Positions 41,201 to 49,254 of a DNA stretch of 64,000 nt are shown here, piece after piece (within the stretch, counting starts at the first letter, position 1; each line of letters begins with the position of its first letter). The DNA comes from Pseudoduganella rivuli. GTDB taxonomy: Bacteria; Pseudomonadota; Gammaproteobacteria; Burkholderiales; Burkholderiaceae_D. The notes below the pieces were generated by a model. That model saw only the letters and a list, made by a program, of their open reading frames with translations. It did not search any database and was not told the DNA's origin. Position numbers and translations under genes: made by a program. The stretch spans positions 1 through 64,000 of the forward strand of contig NZ_WKJJ01000016.1 in the NCBI RefSeq assembly GCF_009674485.1, given 5' to 3'.

Positions 41201-42619
41201 TTACACTTCCCTTGCCAGCCGCAGCACGTCGGCCGCCGCCTCGGCGCGCAGCGCGGCCATGTCGACACCGGGAATCGCATCGTCCTCGACCACCACCCGT
41301 CCCGCCGCCAGCAGCCATTTCAGGCGCGGCCTGCCCGCCGCGACCACCGGCCCGATCGCCATGTCGTGCAAGCCGAAATAACGGGGCGAGTCGAGGTCGT
41401 ATACCGCCAGGTCGGCCGCCTGCCCCACCGCCAATACGCCCACGCCGTCGAATCCCAGCACGCGCGCGCCGCCATCGCTGGCCCAGTTGACCACCTGTTC
41501 CACCGATACGCTGTCGGCCCCCGCCTCGCCCGCGCCGTCGGGCCGGGGCCGCGTGGCGGCGCCCGCGTGGGCGCGGTGCATCAGCCAGCAGAAATGCACT
41601 TCCGACAGCATGTCGGCCGCCTCGTTGGACGCCGCCCCGTCGACGCCCAGCGACACGGCGCCACCCAGCCGGTGCAAGTCCGGCGCGCGCGCCACGCCAT
41701 CGGCCAGCCGGGCATTGCTTTGCGGGCAGTGCGCCATGCCGGTGCCGGTCCGCGCCAGCAACGCCAGTTCGCCATCCGTCAGGTGCGTCAGGTGCGCCAG
41801 CGACACATCCTTGCCCAGCCAGTCGTGTTCGGCCAGGTATTCGATCGGCAGGCAGCCGAATTCCGCGCGGCAGTGCTCCATGAAGCTGACCGTCTCCGAC
41901 ATGTGCGTATGCAGCGGGATGCCAAGGCGGCGCGCCGCGCCGGCGATCTGCCGCAATTCGCCGCGCGGCACGGACACGGTAGCCGTGGTCGGCGCCAGCG
42001 CCACCCGCGTCATGGGGCGGGCGCCGCGCCCGTGGTAGCGTGCGGCCAGCCGTTCCACGTCGCCCATCATGCCGTCCAGGGTTTCCGGTTCCACGTAGGT
42101 AGACTGGTCCGCTTCCAGCTTGCGCGTGACGGTGCCGCCGCCCCGCTGCAGCATGAAGCGCACACCCAGCTTGTCCGCTTCGTCGAACAACGCGGCCGAC
42201 GCGTCATACCCCATGTTCGGGTAATAGATGTAATGGTGGTCGGCCACCGTGGTGCAGCCGGACAGCATCAATTCCACCAGTCCGATACGCGCCGCCAGCC
42301 GCAGCCGCCGCTCGTCGAAGGCCTTGCGGTAAATGAACGGCACCGCCTGCAGCCACGGGCTCAACGTCAGGTTGATCCCGGCCGGCACGCCCTTGAGCAG
42401 CGACTGGAACAAGTGGTGATGGGTATTGACCCAGCCTGGATAAACCACGCAGTCGCGCGCATCGAGCACCCGCTCGCCGGGCTGCGGCAACAGCCCGCAT
42501 CCCATTTGCGTGATGACGCCATCGGCAATGCGGATATCGGTGGCCGGGCTGCGCGCGGCATCACCCGCCGCCCCGGTCAGCACGGCGTGCGCATCCTTGA
42601 TGAGAAATTGTTTGTTCAT
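41201..42619 (-). CDS. 8-oxoguanine deaminase-like amidohydrolase
   Basis: A 472-residue TIM-barrel amidohydrolase of the cytosine/guanine/8-oxoguanine deaminase group (also AtzA/TrzN). Metal and catalytic residues: HxH in NTHHHLFQ, ADHHYIYYP as in 8-oxoguanine deaminases, His in HTHMSE with the catalytic Glu, AHCPQSNARL, and the Asp in GVDGAASNE. Activity predicted on an aminated purine-like ring, releasing ammonia; the true substrate is unknown. Start at 42619 (MNKQFLIKDA) with an AAAGG site; the stop of the binding-protein gene is 10 bases before. Confidence 0.88.
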   Translation of the reverse strand: MNKQFLIKDAHAVLTGAAGDAARSPATDIRIADGVITQMGCGLLPQPGERVLDARDCVVYPGWVNTHHHLFQSLLKGVPAGINLTLSPWLQAVPFIYRKAFDERRLRLAARIGLVELMLSGCTTVADHHYIYYPNMGYDASAALFDEADKLGVRFMLQRGGGTVTRKLEADQSTYVEPETLDGMMGDVERLAARYHGRGARPMTRVALAPTTATVSVPRGELRQIAGAARRLGIPLHTHMSETVSFMEHCRAEFGCLPIEYLAEHDWLGKDVSLAHLTHLTDGELALLARTGTGMAHCPQSNARLADGVARAPDLHRLGGAVSLGVDGAASNEAADMLSEVHFCWLMHRAHAGAATRPRPDGAGEAGADSVSVEQVVNWASDGGARVLGFDGVGVLAVGQAADLAVYDLDSPRYFGLHDMAIGPVVAAGRPRLKWLLAAGRVVVEDDAIPGVDMAALRAEAAADVLRLAREV

Positions 42620-42629
42620 GGGCAGCCTT

Positions 42630-43730
42630 TCATTTGGGCGGCGCGCCATCGATGCCGCTGACCAGGTAATTCATGCGGTCCAGGTCCGCGCCGGCCAGCA
42701 CCTGCCCGGCCGCCACGCGCTGCTTGCCCGCCTGGTCGACGATGGGACCGGCGAACGGATGCAGCCGCCCTTCCGCGATATCCTTTTCCGCGGCGGCAAA
42801 CTTGTCGCGCACGTCCTGCGGCACGCTGGCGTTCAGCGGCGCCATCCTGATCATCCCTTCGCGCAATCCCCCCACCGTATGGCCCGGCTTCCAGCGGTTG
42901 GCCAGCACGTCTTCCACCACTTGCGTGTAATAGCCGGTCCACGTCTGCACCACGGACGTCTGGTTGGTTTTCGGGCCGAAGCGCGACATGTCCGAGTAAT
43001 AGCCGAACGTGGGGATGCCCTTTTCCTCGCCGGCCGTCACCACCGCCACCGACGACGTGTCGTACGTCAGCACGTCCACGCCCAGCGTCGCCAGCGTATT
43101 GGCCGCGTCGCGTTCCTTGCCCGGGTCGTACCACGCGTTGACCCAGATCAGCTTTACCTGCGCGTTGGGATTCACGCTGCGCATGCCCAGGGTGAACGCG
43201 TTCACGCCCTGCAGCACTTCGGGAATCGGGAAGGCGCTGACGTAGCCGGCCAGCCCCTTGCGGCTCAGGTGCCCGGCCAGCACGCCTTCCAGGTAGCGTC
43301 CCTCGTAATAGCGGGCGTTGTAGGCGCCCACGTTGGGCGCGGTTTTATATCCGGTACCGTTCATGAAGATGACCTTGGGCGCCTGCCGCGCCACCTTGAT
43401 GGTCGGTTCCATGAAGCCGAACGACGGCGTGAAGATCAGCTTGCAGCCTTCCTGCACGAAGTTGCGGATCACGCGTTCCGCATCCGGGCCCTCGGCCACG
43501 TTTTCCACGTAGCGCGTGACGATGCGGTCTCCCATGGCGGAAGCCAGCGCGCGGCGCGCCTGTTCGTGCTGGTAGGTCCAGCCGCTTTCGCCGATCGGGT
43601 TGGAATACAAAAAGCACGTCTTCAGCGGTTCGGCTGCGCCGGCCTGCGCGGCCGGGGCGGCAAGCGCCACTGCGGCGGACAGCCGTATGACATTGCGTTG
43701 GTAGAGCGGACTGCGGGCTTCAAACGACAT
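42630..43730 (-). CDS. BMP-family ABC transporter substrate-binding protein
   Basis: A 366-residue periplasmic solute receptor of the Bmp/PnrA (Med) family, whose known ligands are purine nucleosides and related ring compounds. An N-terminal signal peptide covers about residues 12-34 (LSAAVALAAPAAQAGA); there is no lipobox Cys, unlike the lipoprotein members. Conserved parts are SGWTYQHEQARR, EGCKLIFTPSFGFM and the hinge DVLTYDTSSV. Start at 43730 with AAGGAG. Its transporter partners are encoded just upstream (gap 69 bases). Confidence 0.88.
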   Translation of the reverse strand: MSFEARSPLYQRNVIRLSAAVALAAPAAQAGAAEPLKTCFLYSNPIGESGWTYQHEQARRALASAMGDRIVTRYVENVAEGPDAERVIRNFVQEGCKLIFTPSFGFMEPTIKVARQAPKVIFMNGTGYKTAPNVGAYNARYYEGRYLEGVLAGHLSRKGLAGYVSAFPIPEVLQGVNAFTLGMRSVNPNAQVKLIWVNAWYDPGKERDAANTLATLGVDVLTYDTSSVAVVTAGEEKGIPTFGYYSDMSRFGPKTNQTSVVQTWTGYYTQVVEDVLANRWKPGHTVGGLREGMIRMAPLNASVPQDVRDKFAAAEKDIAEGRLHPFAGPIVDQAGKQRVAAGQVLAGADLDRMNYLVSGIDGAPPK

Positions 43731-43799
43731 GTTGCGTCTCCTTATAGGTGTGGTATGACAACAGCGGTGAAACAAGCGGTACGGAACAGCGCGTGGCCG

Positions 43800-44732
43800 T
43801 CAGGCGTCGGCGCGGAACGGCTGGCCCAGCGATGCGGGTGAATGCAGCCGGATCGCACTGGCGTTGCGCGAAATAATCACCAGCACCGCGATGGTGGCGG
43901 CATAGGGCAGCGCCGACATCAGTTGCGACGGCACGTCCAGTTTCAGGCCCGCGCCCTGGGCAAACAGCTGGGCCACCATGACGCCGCCGAACAGGTAAGC
44001 GCCGGCCACTACCCGCATCGGCCGCCACGTGGCGAACACCACCAGCGCCAGCGCGATCCAGCCGCGCCCCGCCACCATGCCTTCGGCCCACAGCGGCGTG
44101 TAAAACACGGACATGAACGCGCCGCCCATGCCGGCCATGGCGCCGCCAAAAGCCACGGCGGCATAGCGCAGCGCGATCACGCGGTAGCCGACCGCGTGGG
44201 CCGACGACGGCGATTCGCCGACAGCGCGCAGCACCAGGCCCCAGCGGCTGCGGTAAAGGAACCACAGCACACAAGCCACCACCAGCCACGACACGTACAC
44301 CATCGATTGCTGGCGGAACAGCGCCGGGCCGATCACGGGAATCCGGTCCAACAGCGGAATCGCCAGCGGCGCGATGTGCGGCAGCGGCGCCGCTTCGAAC
44401 GGCTTGCCGATGAACGCGGCCAGGCCCACGCCGAACAGCGCCAGTGCCAGGCCGGACGCCACCTGGTTGGCCAGCATCGTCAGCGTGAGGAAACCGAACG
44501 CCAGCGCCATCGCGCAGGCCGCCAGCATGGCCGCCACCACGCCCAGCGCCGGGCTGCCGCCCGAATACACGACGGCAAACGCCGTGACGGCGCCGATCGA
44601 CATCATGCCTTCGGCCCCCAGGTTCAGCACGCCGGCCTTTTCTGTCACCAGCTCGCCCATGGCCGCCAGGATCAGCGGCGTGCCCGACACGATGGTCGCG
44701 GCCAGTATCGATGTGATCAGCATGTTTTCCAT
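43800..44732 (-). CDS. ABC transporter permease 2 of the BMP-type importer
   Basis: A 310-residue inner-membrane permease of the BPD_transp_2 (RbsC/LivH-like) class with about 8-9 transmembrane helices. Recognisable family core: EKAGVLNLGAEGMM near residue 35, and AVGESPSSAHAVGYRV in the coupling region. It pairs with permease 1 (368 residues), as BMP systems have two different permeases. It overlaps permease 1 by 16 bases. The predicted cargo is purine-like. Confidence 0.9.
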   Translation of the reverse strand: MENMLITSILAATIVSGTPLILAAMGELVTEKAGVLNLGAEGMMSIGAVTAFAVVYSGGSPALGVVAAMLAACAMALAFGFLTLTMLANQVASGLALALFGVGLAAFIGKPFEAAPLPHIAPLAIPLLDRIPVIGPALFRQQSMVYVSWLVVACVLWFLYRSRWGLVLRAVGESPSSAHAVGYRVIALRYAAVAFGGAMAGMGGAFMSVFYTPLWAEGMVAGRGWIALALVVFATWRPMRVVAGAYLFGGVMVAQLFAQGAGLKLDVPSQLMSALPYAATIAVLVIISRNASAIRLHSPASLGQPFRADA

Positions 44733-45823
44733 ATCCGGCCTCCGGGGGTGGCGCCGCGCACGATGCGCAGGCGGTAGGCAATGAACAGGTCCGCGCCCAG
44801 CAGGAAGAACAGCAGCATCCCCTGGAACACCTTGGAGATCGACGCCGGCAGGTTGATGAATTGCTGCGCCTGTTCACCGCCCAGGAACAGCAGCGCCATC
44901 AGCAGGCTGGCCAGCGCGATGCCCAGCGGATGCAGGCGGCCGACGAAGGCCACGATGATGGCGGCAAAGCCGTAGCCGCTGGAAATCGATTCCGTCAGCT
45001 GGCCCATCGGTCCCGCCACTTCCGCCATGCCGGCAATGCCCGCCATGCCGCCGCCGGCCAGCATGCCGGCCCAGACCGCGCCATGGGCGGAAAAGCCAGC
45101 ATAGCGCGCCGCCGCTTCCGCCTCGCCCGCCACCCGCATCTGGAAGCCGTAAAAGCTGCGCTCCATGAACACGTAGCCCGCCGCCAGCACCGTCAGCGCC
45201 ACCGGCAGCGCGGCATTGAGCCGTGTGCCGTCGACCAGGATCGGCAACAGTTCGCCGTCGGCAAACAAGCGCGTTTGCGGGAAATTGAACCCTTCCGGGT
45301 TTTTCCACGGGCCGTGCACCAGCCACGACGCCACCAGTTGCGCGATATACACCATCATCAGGGTGACGAGGATTTCATTGGCATTGCAGCGCGTGCGCAA
45401 CAGCGCGGGCAGCGCGCCCCACGCCATGCCGCCCAGCGCGCCGGCCACCATCATCACCACCCACATGCAAGGTCCCGGCTGCTCCCCGGCCGCCAGCGCG
45501 GCGCCGGTGGCGGCGATCGCGCCGGCGATAAACTGACCTTCGGCGCCGATATTCCAGATGTTGGCGCGGTAGCCGATCGCCAGCCCGGTCGCAATCAGCA
45601 TCAGCGGCGCCGCCTTCAGCAACAGCTCGGACAGCGCGTAACCGTCTTTCAACGGGTTGATAAAGAACACCGTGAATCCAGCCACCGGGTCCTTGCCCAG
45701 CGCGGCGAACAACAGCAGGCTGCACGCCAGTGTCAGGGACACGGCCGCCAGCGGCGACAGCCAGCGCATGCGGGCCGACGCGGCGGGACGCGCTTCCAGT
45801 TGGACGGACCAGTCATGCAGCAT
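44717..45823 (-). CDS. ABC transporter permease 1 of the BMP-type importer
   Basis: A 368-residue inner-membrane permease, same class as permease 2 but with an N-terminal extension. Family block IGYRANIWNIGAEGQFIAGA is diagnostic of BMP-type permeases, and the coupling helix contains AGEAEAAARYAGFSA. Several ATG codons cluster at the start (45874, 45835, 45823); I take 45823, which overlaps the ATPase gene by 11 bases, as the least overlapping. Hydrophobic segments fill most of the protein. Confidence 0.88.
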   Translation of the reverse strand: MLHDWSVQLEARPAASARMRWLSPLAAVSLTLACSLLLFAALGKDPVAGFTVFFINPLKDGYALSELLLKAAPLMLIATGLAIGYRANIWNIGAEGQFIAGAIAATGAALAAGEQPGPCMWVVMMVAGALGGMAWGALPALLRTRCNANEILVTLMMVYIAQLVASWLVHGPWKNPEGFNFPQTRLFADGELLPILVDGTRLNAALPVALTVLAAGYVFMERSFYGFQMRVAGEAEAAARYAGFSAHGAVWAGMLAGGGMAGIAGMAEVAGPMGQLTESISSGYGFAAIIVAFVGRLHPLGIALASLLMALLFLGGEQAQQFINLPASISKVFQGMLLFFLLGADLFIAYRLRIVRGATPGGRIWKTC

Positions 45824-47453
45824 GGTGCACCTCATCAGGACAATGCGCGTGGCCATGCGCGTGGCAATCTTCATGCGCGGTCGGCAGCGCCGGCGCCTCT
45901 TCGCTGGCCCACATGCCGCTCATGCGCAGGCCCACCTGCTCGACGCTGGTGTCCTGCGCCGGTTCGGCCGGCGACAGCCTGCCGCCGGCAATCACGGCGA
46001 TCCGGTCGCTGATCTCGAACAATTCGTCCAGTTCTTCCGAGACCACGAGGATGGCCGTCCCCGCGCTGCGCAAGTCCAGCAGCGACTGCCGGATGAACGC
46101 GGCCGCGCCCACGTCGACACCCCACGTCGGCTGCGCCAGCACCAGCAATTTCGGCTGCTGCATGATTTCGCGACCGACAATGAACTTTTGCAGGTTGCCG
46201 CCGGACAGCGAGTTGGCCGGCGCGTCCGGCCCGCCGCACTTGACGTGGTAGGCCGCGATGCAGCGCTGCGCCAGCTCGCGCATCGCCCCCAGGCGCACCA
46301 TGCCGCGCCGCAGCAAGCCGCCCGCGTGCGCCGTCAACAAGCCATTCCAGGCCAGCGACATGCGCGGCACGGCGCCCCGTCCCAGCCGCTCTTCCGGCAC
46401 GAAGCCGAGCCCGTGGCGGCGCCGGGCGGCGGGACCCATGCGGCCCGCCGCCACGCCGCAAATGCGCACCGTGCGCGCGTCGGCGCAGGTGGTTTCACCG
46501 GACAGCGCCGCCAGCAATTCCTGCTGCCCGTTGCCGGACACGCCGGCAATGCCGACGATTTCACCGGCCCGCACTTCCAGCGACACGTCGCGCAAGGCCA
46601 CGCCGAACGGATCAGCCGATTGGCGCGACAGGCGCGTCACCTGCAGCCGCACCTCGCCGTCCGATTGCCCCCCGCCGCGCTGGCAGGCCGGCAATTCCTT
46701 GCCGATCATCAGGTGCGCCATCGATGCCGGCGTTTCATCGCACGGAATACAGCCGCCGCTGACTTTACCGGCACGCAGCACGGTGGCGCGGTGGCACAGT
46801 TCCCTGATTTCATCGAGTTTGTGCGAGATGTACAGGATGCTGCAACCTTCGTCCGCCAGCTGGCGCAACGTGGTAAACAGCGTGCGCACCGCCTGCGGCG
46901 TCAGCACGGACGTCGGTTCGTCCATGATCAGCAGCTTCGGGTTTTGCAGCAGGCAGCGGATGATTTCCACGCGCTGCCGTTCCCCGACCGACAGGCCGTA
47001 GGCCAGCCGCGCCGGGTCGACCGGTAAGCCATAGCGCTCCGACACGGCGCTGATGCGGCGCGCCAGGTCGGCCAGGTCCGGCTTGCCCGGCAGCGACAAC
47101 GCCACGTTTTCCACCACGGTCAGCGTGTCGAACAGCGAGAAGTGCTGGAATACCATGCCGATGCCCAGGCTGCGCGCATGGGCGGGACTGGTGACGCGCA
47201 CGTCCGTCCCTTCCCAGCGCATGGTGCCCGCAGTTGGCTGCGTCACGCCGTAGATCATTTTCATCAGCGTGGATTTGCCGGCGCCGTTTTCCCCCAGCAC
47301 CGCGTGGATTTCTCCCGGCATCACCACCAGGTCGATATCGTCGTTGGCGACCACGGTGGGATAGGCCTTGCTGATGCCGCGCAGCTCCAGGCGCGGACCA
47401 GCGTGGTGGTGGATTGCGCGCATGCTCGTGTTCGTGCTCGTGTTCTTGCTCAT
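45813..47453 (-). CDS. ABC transporter ATPase of the BMP-type importer, two NBDs and His-rich tail
   Basis: A 546-residue tandem ATPase. NBD1 (about residues 15-245): Walker A GENGAGKST, signature LSVGERQRVE, Walker B LLIMDEPTS, switch His in YISHKLDEI. NBD2 (about 260-510): degenerate Walker A GVSGNGQQE and signature LSGGNLQKFI, as usual in this sugar/nucleoside class. The Walker B region of NBD2 reads LLVLAQPTWG where others have a similar Gln. Unusual is the last 20 residues, with HEDCHAHGHAHC and HHAA, plus HHH near the N terminus: potential metal-binding sequences not typical of the family. Start overlaps the cobW stop (ATGA). Confidence 0.9.
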   Translation of the reverse strand: MSKNTSTNTSMRAIHHHAGPRLELRGISKAYPTVVANDDIDLVVMPGEIHAVLGENGAGKSTLMKMIYGVTQPTAGTMRWEGTDVRVTSPAHARSLGIGMVFQHFSLFDTLTVVENVALSLPGKPDLADLARRISAVSERYGLPVDPARLAYGLSVGERQRVEIIRCLLQNPKLLIMDEPTSVLTPQAVRTLFTTLRQLADEGCSILYISHKLDEIRELCHRATVLRAGKVSGGCIPCDETPASMAHLMIGKELPACQRGGGQSDGEVRLQVTRLSRQSADPFGVALRDVSLEVRAGEIVGIAGVSGNGQQELLAALSGETTCADARTVRICGVAAGRMGPAARRRHGLGFVPEERLGRGAVPRMSLAWNGLLTAHAGGLLRRGMVRLGAMRELAQRCIAAYHVKCGGPDAPANSLSGGNLQKFIVGREIMQQPKLLVLAQPTWGVDVGAAAFIRQSLLDLRSAGTAILVVSEELDELFEISDRIAVIAGGRLSPAEPAQDTSVEQVGLRMSGMWASEEAPALPTAHEDCHAHGHAHCPDEVHHAA

Positions 47454-48655
47454 GTCGCGGCCTCCAGCAAACGATGCTCGTGCGCGGCGTGCACCGGCGC
47501 GGCCAGGCACCAGTCCAGCCCCGCTTTCAGCGTGTCGGCGTCGAGGTTGCGCCCGATGAAGACCAGCTTGCCGATGCGCGCTTCGTCCGCGCGCCAGTCA
47601 TCGGCCGGGCGCAGGTCGACAATGCGGTGCACGGCCTGCAGCACGTGGCGCCGGCTCTCGCCCGCGAACGCGACGATGCCTTTCAGCCGGAACAGGTCGT
47701 CGCCCTGCGCATCGAGCAATTGCTTGAGCCAGATATCGAAGTGCCAGCGGTCGAACGGCGCGGCAAACGTCAGCGAAACCGACGACACCGACGGGTCGTG
47801 CTGGTGTCCCGGCGCGGCCGTCTGTTCGCAAACGCTGGCCGGCGCGCCGCGCCCATGTTCGTGGTCATGGGCGCAATGCTCGTCGCAGGCATGGTCATGT
47901 TCGTGCTCAAGTTCGTGGCCGTGGTCATGGCTGCCGAAGAACAGCGGATCATCGGCCAGCGCGACGCCCGATTCGAAGCCGCCGATGCCGAGGATCTGTC
48001 CCAAGTCCACTTGGGCATGGCACGACACGAGGATTTGCGCGCCCTGGTTGATGTCGCGCATGCGCTGCTGCAGGCGCCGGATATCGGCCATGTCGACCAG
48101 GTCCGTCTTGTTGATGACGATGCGGTCGGCCGCGATGATCTGGTCGACCGCCTGGTTGTCCATTCCCTTCAGTTGCGGGTCGTCCAGGTGGCTTTCCACG
48201 TGCAGCGCGTCGACCAGCGTCACCACGCCGTCGAGCCGCACCTGGCGCGCCACGTCGTTGTCCATGAAGAACGTGGCCGCCACCGGCATGGGGTCGGCCA
48301 GCCCGCTGGTCTCCACCAGGATGGCGTCGAATTTTTCCGGACGTGCCAGCAGCGTTTGCAGGATGCGCACCAGGTCCGTGCGCACGTCGACCACGCAGCA
48401 GATGCAGCCGTTGGTCATCTGGAAGATTTCTTCGCTGGACGTTTCCACCAGGTCGGAATCCACGTCCACTTCGCCGAATTCGTTTTCGATGACGGCGATA
48501 CGCATGCCATGCCGGGCCGTCAGGATATGGTTCAGCAAGGTGGTCTTGCCGGCGCCGAGAAAGCCCGTCAGGATGGTGACGGGAATCTGCGAGGGTTTTG
48601 CTGCAAAGGGGCTTGCTGCGCCAACGGCGCCATGCATCATGTCATTGTGATCCAT
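47450..48655 (-). CDS. CobW/COG0523-type GTPase, putative metallochaperone with His-rich segment
   Basis: A 401-residue G3E-family GTPase. Walker A GFLGAGKTTL, the metal-binding CxCC motif in NGCICC, switch NETSG-like VETSGLADP, and NKTD base specificity are all present. Residues about 245-275 are packed with His, Asp, Cys and Glu (runs such as HDHGHELEHEHDH and HCAHDHEHG), a likely Zn, Ni or Co reservoir. The C-terminal CobW_C domain follows. COG0523 proteins load metals into client enzymes; its setting among three amidohydrolases and a Mo enzyme suggests they are the clients. 13 bases from ubiX, 4-base overlap with the ATPase. Confidence 0.9.
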   Translation of the reverse strand: MDHNDMMHGAVGAASPFAAKPSQIPVTILTGFLGAGKTTLLNHILTARHGMRIAVIENEFGEVDVDSDLVETSSEEIFQMTNGCICCVVDVRTDLVRILQTLLARPEKFDAILVETSGLADPMPVAATFFMDNDVARQVRLDGVVTLVDALHVESHLDDPQLKGMDNQAVDQIIAADRIVINKTDLVDMADIRRLQQRMRDINQGAQILVSCHAQVDLGQILGIGGFESGVALADDPLFFGSHDHGHELEHEHDHACDEHCAHDHEHGRGAPASVCEQTAAPGHQHDPSVSSVSLTFAAPFDRWHFDIWLKQLLDAQGDDLFRLKGIVAFAGESRRHVLQAVHRIVDLRPADDWRADEARIGKLVFIGRNLDADTLKAGLDWCLAAPVHAAHEHRLLEAAT

Positions 48656-48668
48656 TTTGTCTCCATTG

Positions 48669-49244
48669 TTATGCAGTGATACCCTGCCAGCGCCGTACCA
48701 TGTCCTGGTGCGGCACGCCGAACAGGTCCAGCGTGCGGCCCACGGTGTGGGCCACGATCTCTTCCAGCGATTGCGGTTTCGTATAAAAGGCCGGGACGGG
48801 CGGGCACACGATGGCGCCCAGTTCCGTCACGGCGGTCATGTTGCGCAGGTGCGCGAGATTCAGCGGCGTTTCGCGCGCCAGCAGTACCAGGCGGCGGCGT
48901 TCCTTGAGCATCACGTCGGCCGCGCGCGTCACCAGGTTGTCCGCCATGCCGTGCGCCACGGCGGCCAGCGTGCGCATCGAGCACGGGGCGATCGCCATGC
49001 CTTCGCACAGGAAGGAACCGCTGGCAATCGCGGCGCCAATATCCCTGGCGCTGTACACGACATCGGCCAGTTCCTCGATCTGCGCGCGGTGCAGCCCCAG
49101 TTCGTGCATGGCCGTCAGCGCGCCGGACGGCGATATCACCAGGTGGCTTTCCCACCCGTCCGCCCGGCGCAGCGCTTCCAGCATCCGCACGCCGTAGATG
49201 GCGCCACTGGCGCCGGTCAGCGCCACCACCAGCCGTTTCGCCAT
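48669..49244 (-). CDS. ubiX: UbiX-family flavin prenyltransferase
   Basis: A 191-residue enzyme that prenylates FMN with dimethylallyl phosphate to make prFMN, the cofactor of UbiD enzymes. Typical features: TGASGAIYGVRMLEAL at the N terminus, PCSMRTLAAVAHG with the conserved Ser, and LLARETPLNLAHLRNM. A UbiX in the same unit as UbiD (37524) strongly suggests dedicated cofactor supply. Starts 10 bases after the molybdenum subunit gene. A housekeeping copy may exist elsewhere. Confidence 0.93.
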   Translation of the reverse strand: MAKRLVVALTGASGAIYGVRMLEALRRADGWESHLVISPSGALTAMHELGLHRAQIEELADVVYSARDIGAAIASGSFLCEGMAIAPCSMRTLAAVAHGMADNLVTRAADVMLKERRRLVLLARETPLNLAHLRNMTAVTELGAIVCPPVPAFYTKPQSLEEIVAHTVGRTLDLFGVPHQDMVRRWQGITA

Positions 49245-49254
49245 GGCGCGCTCC

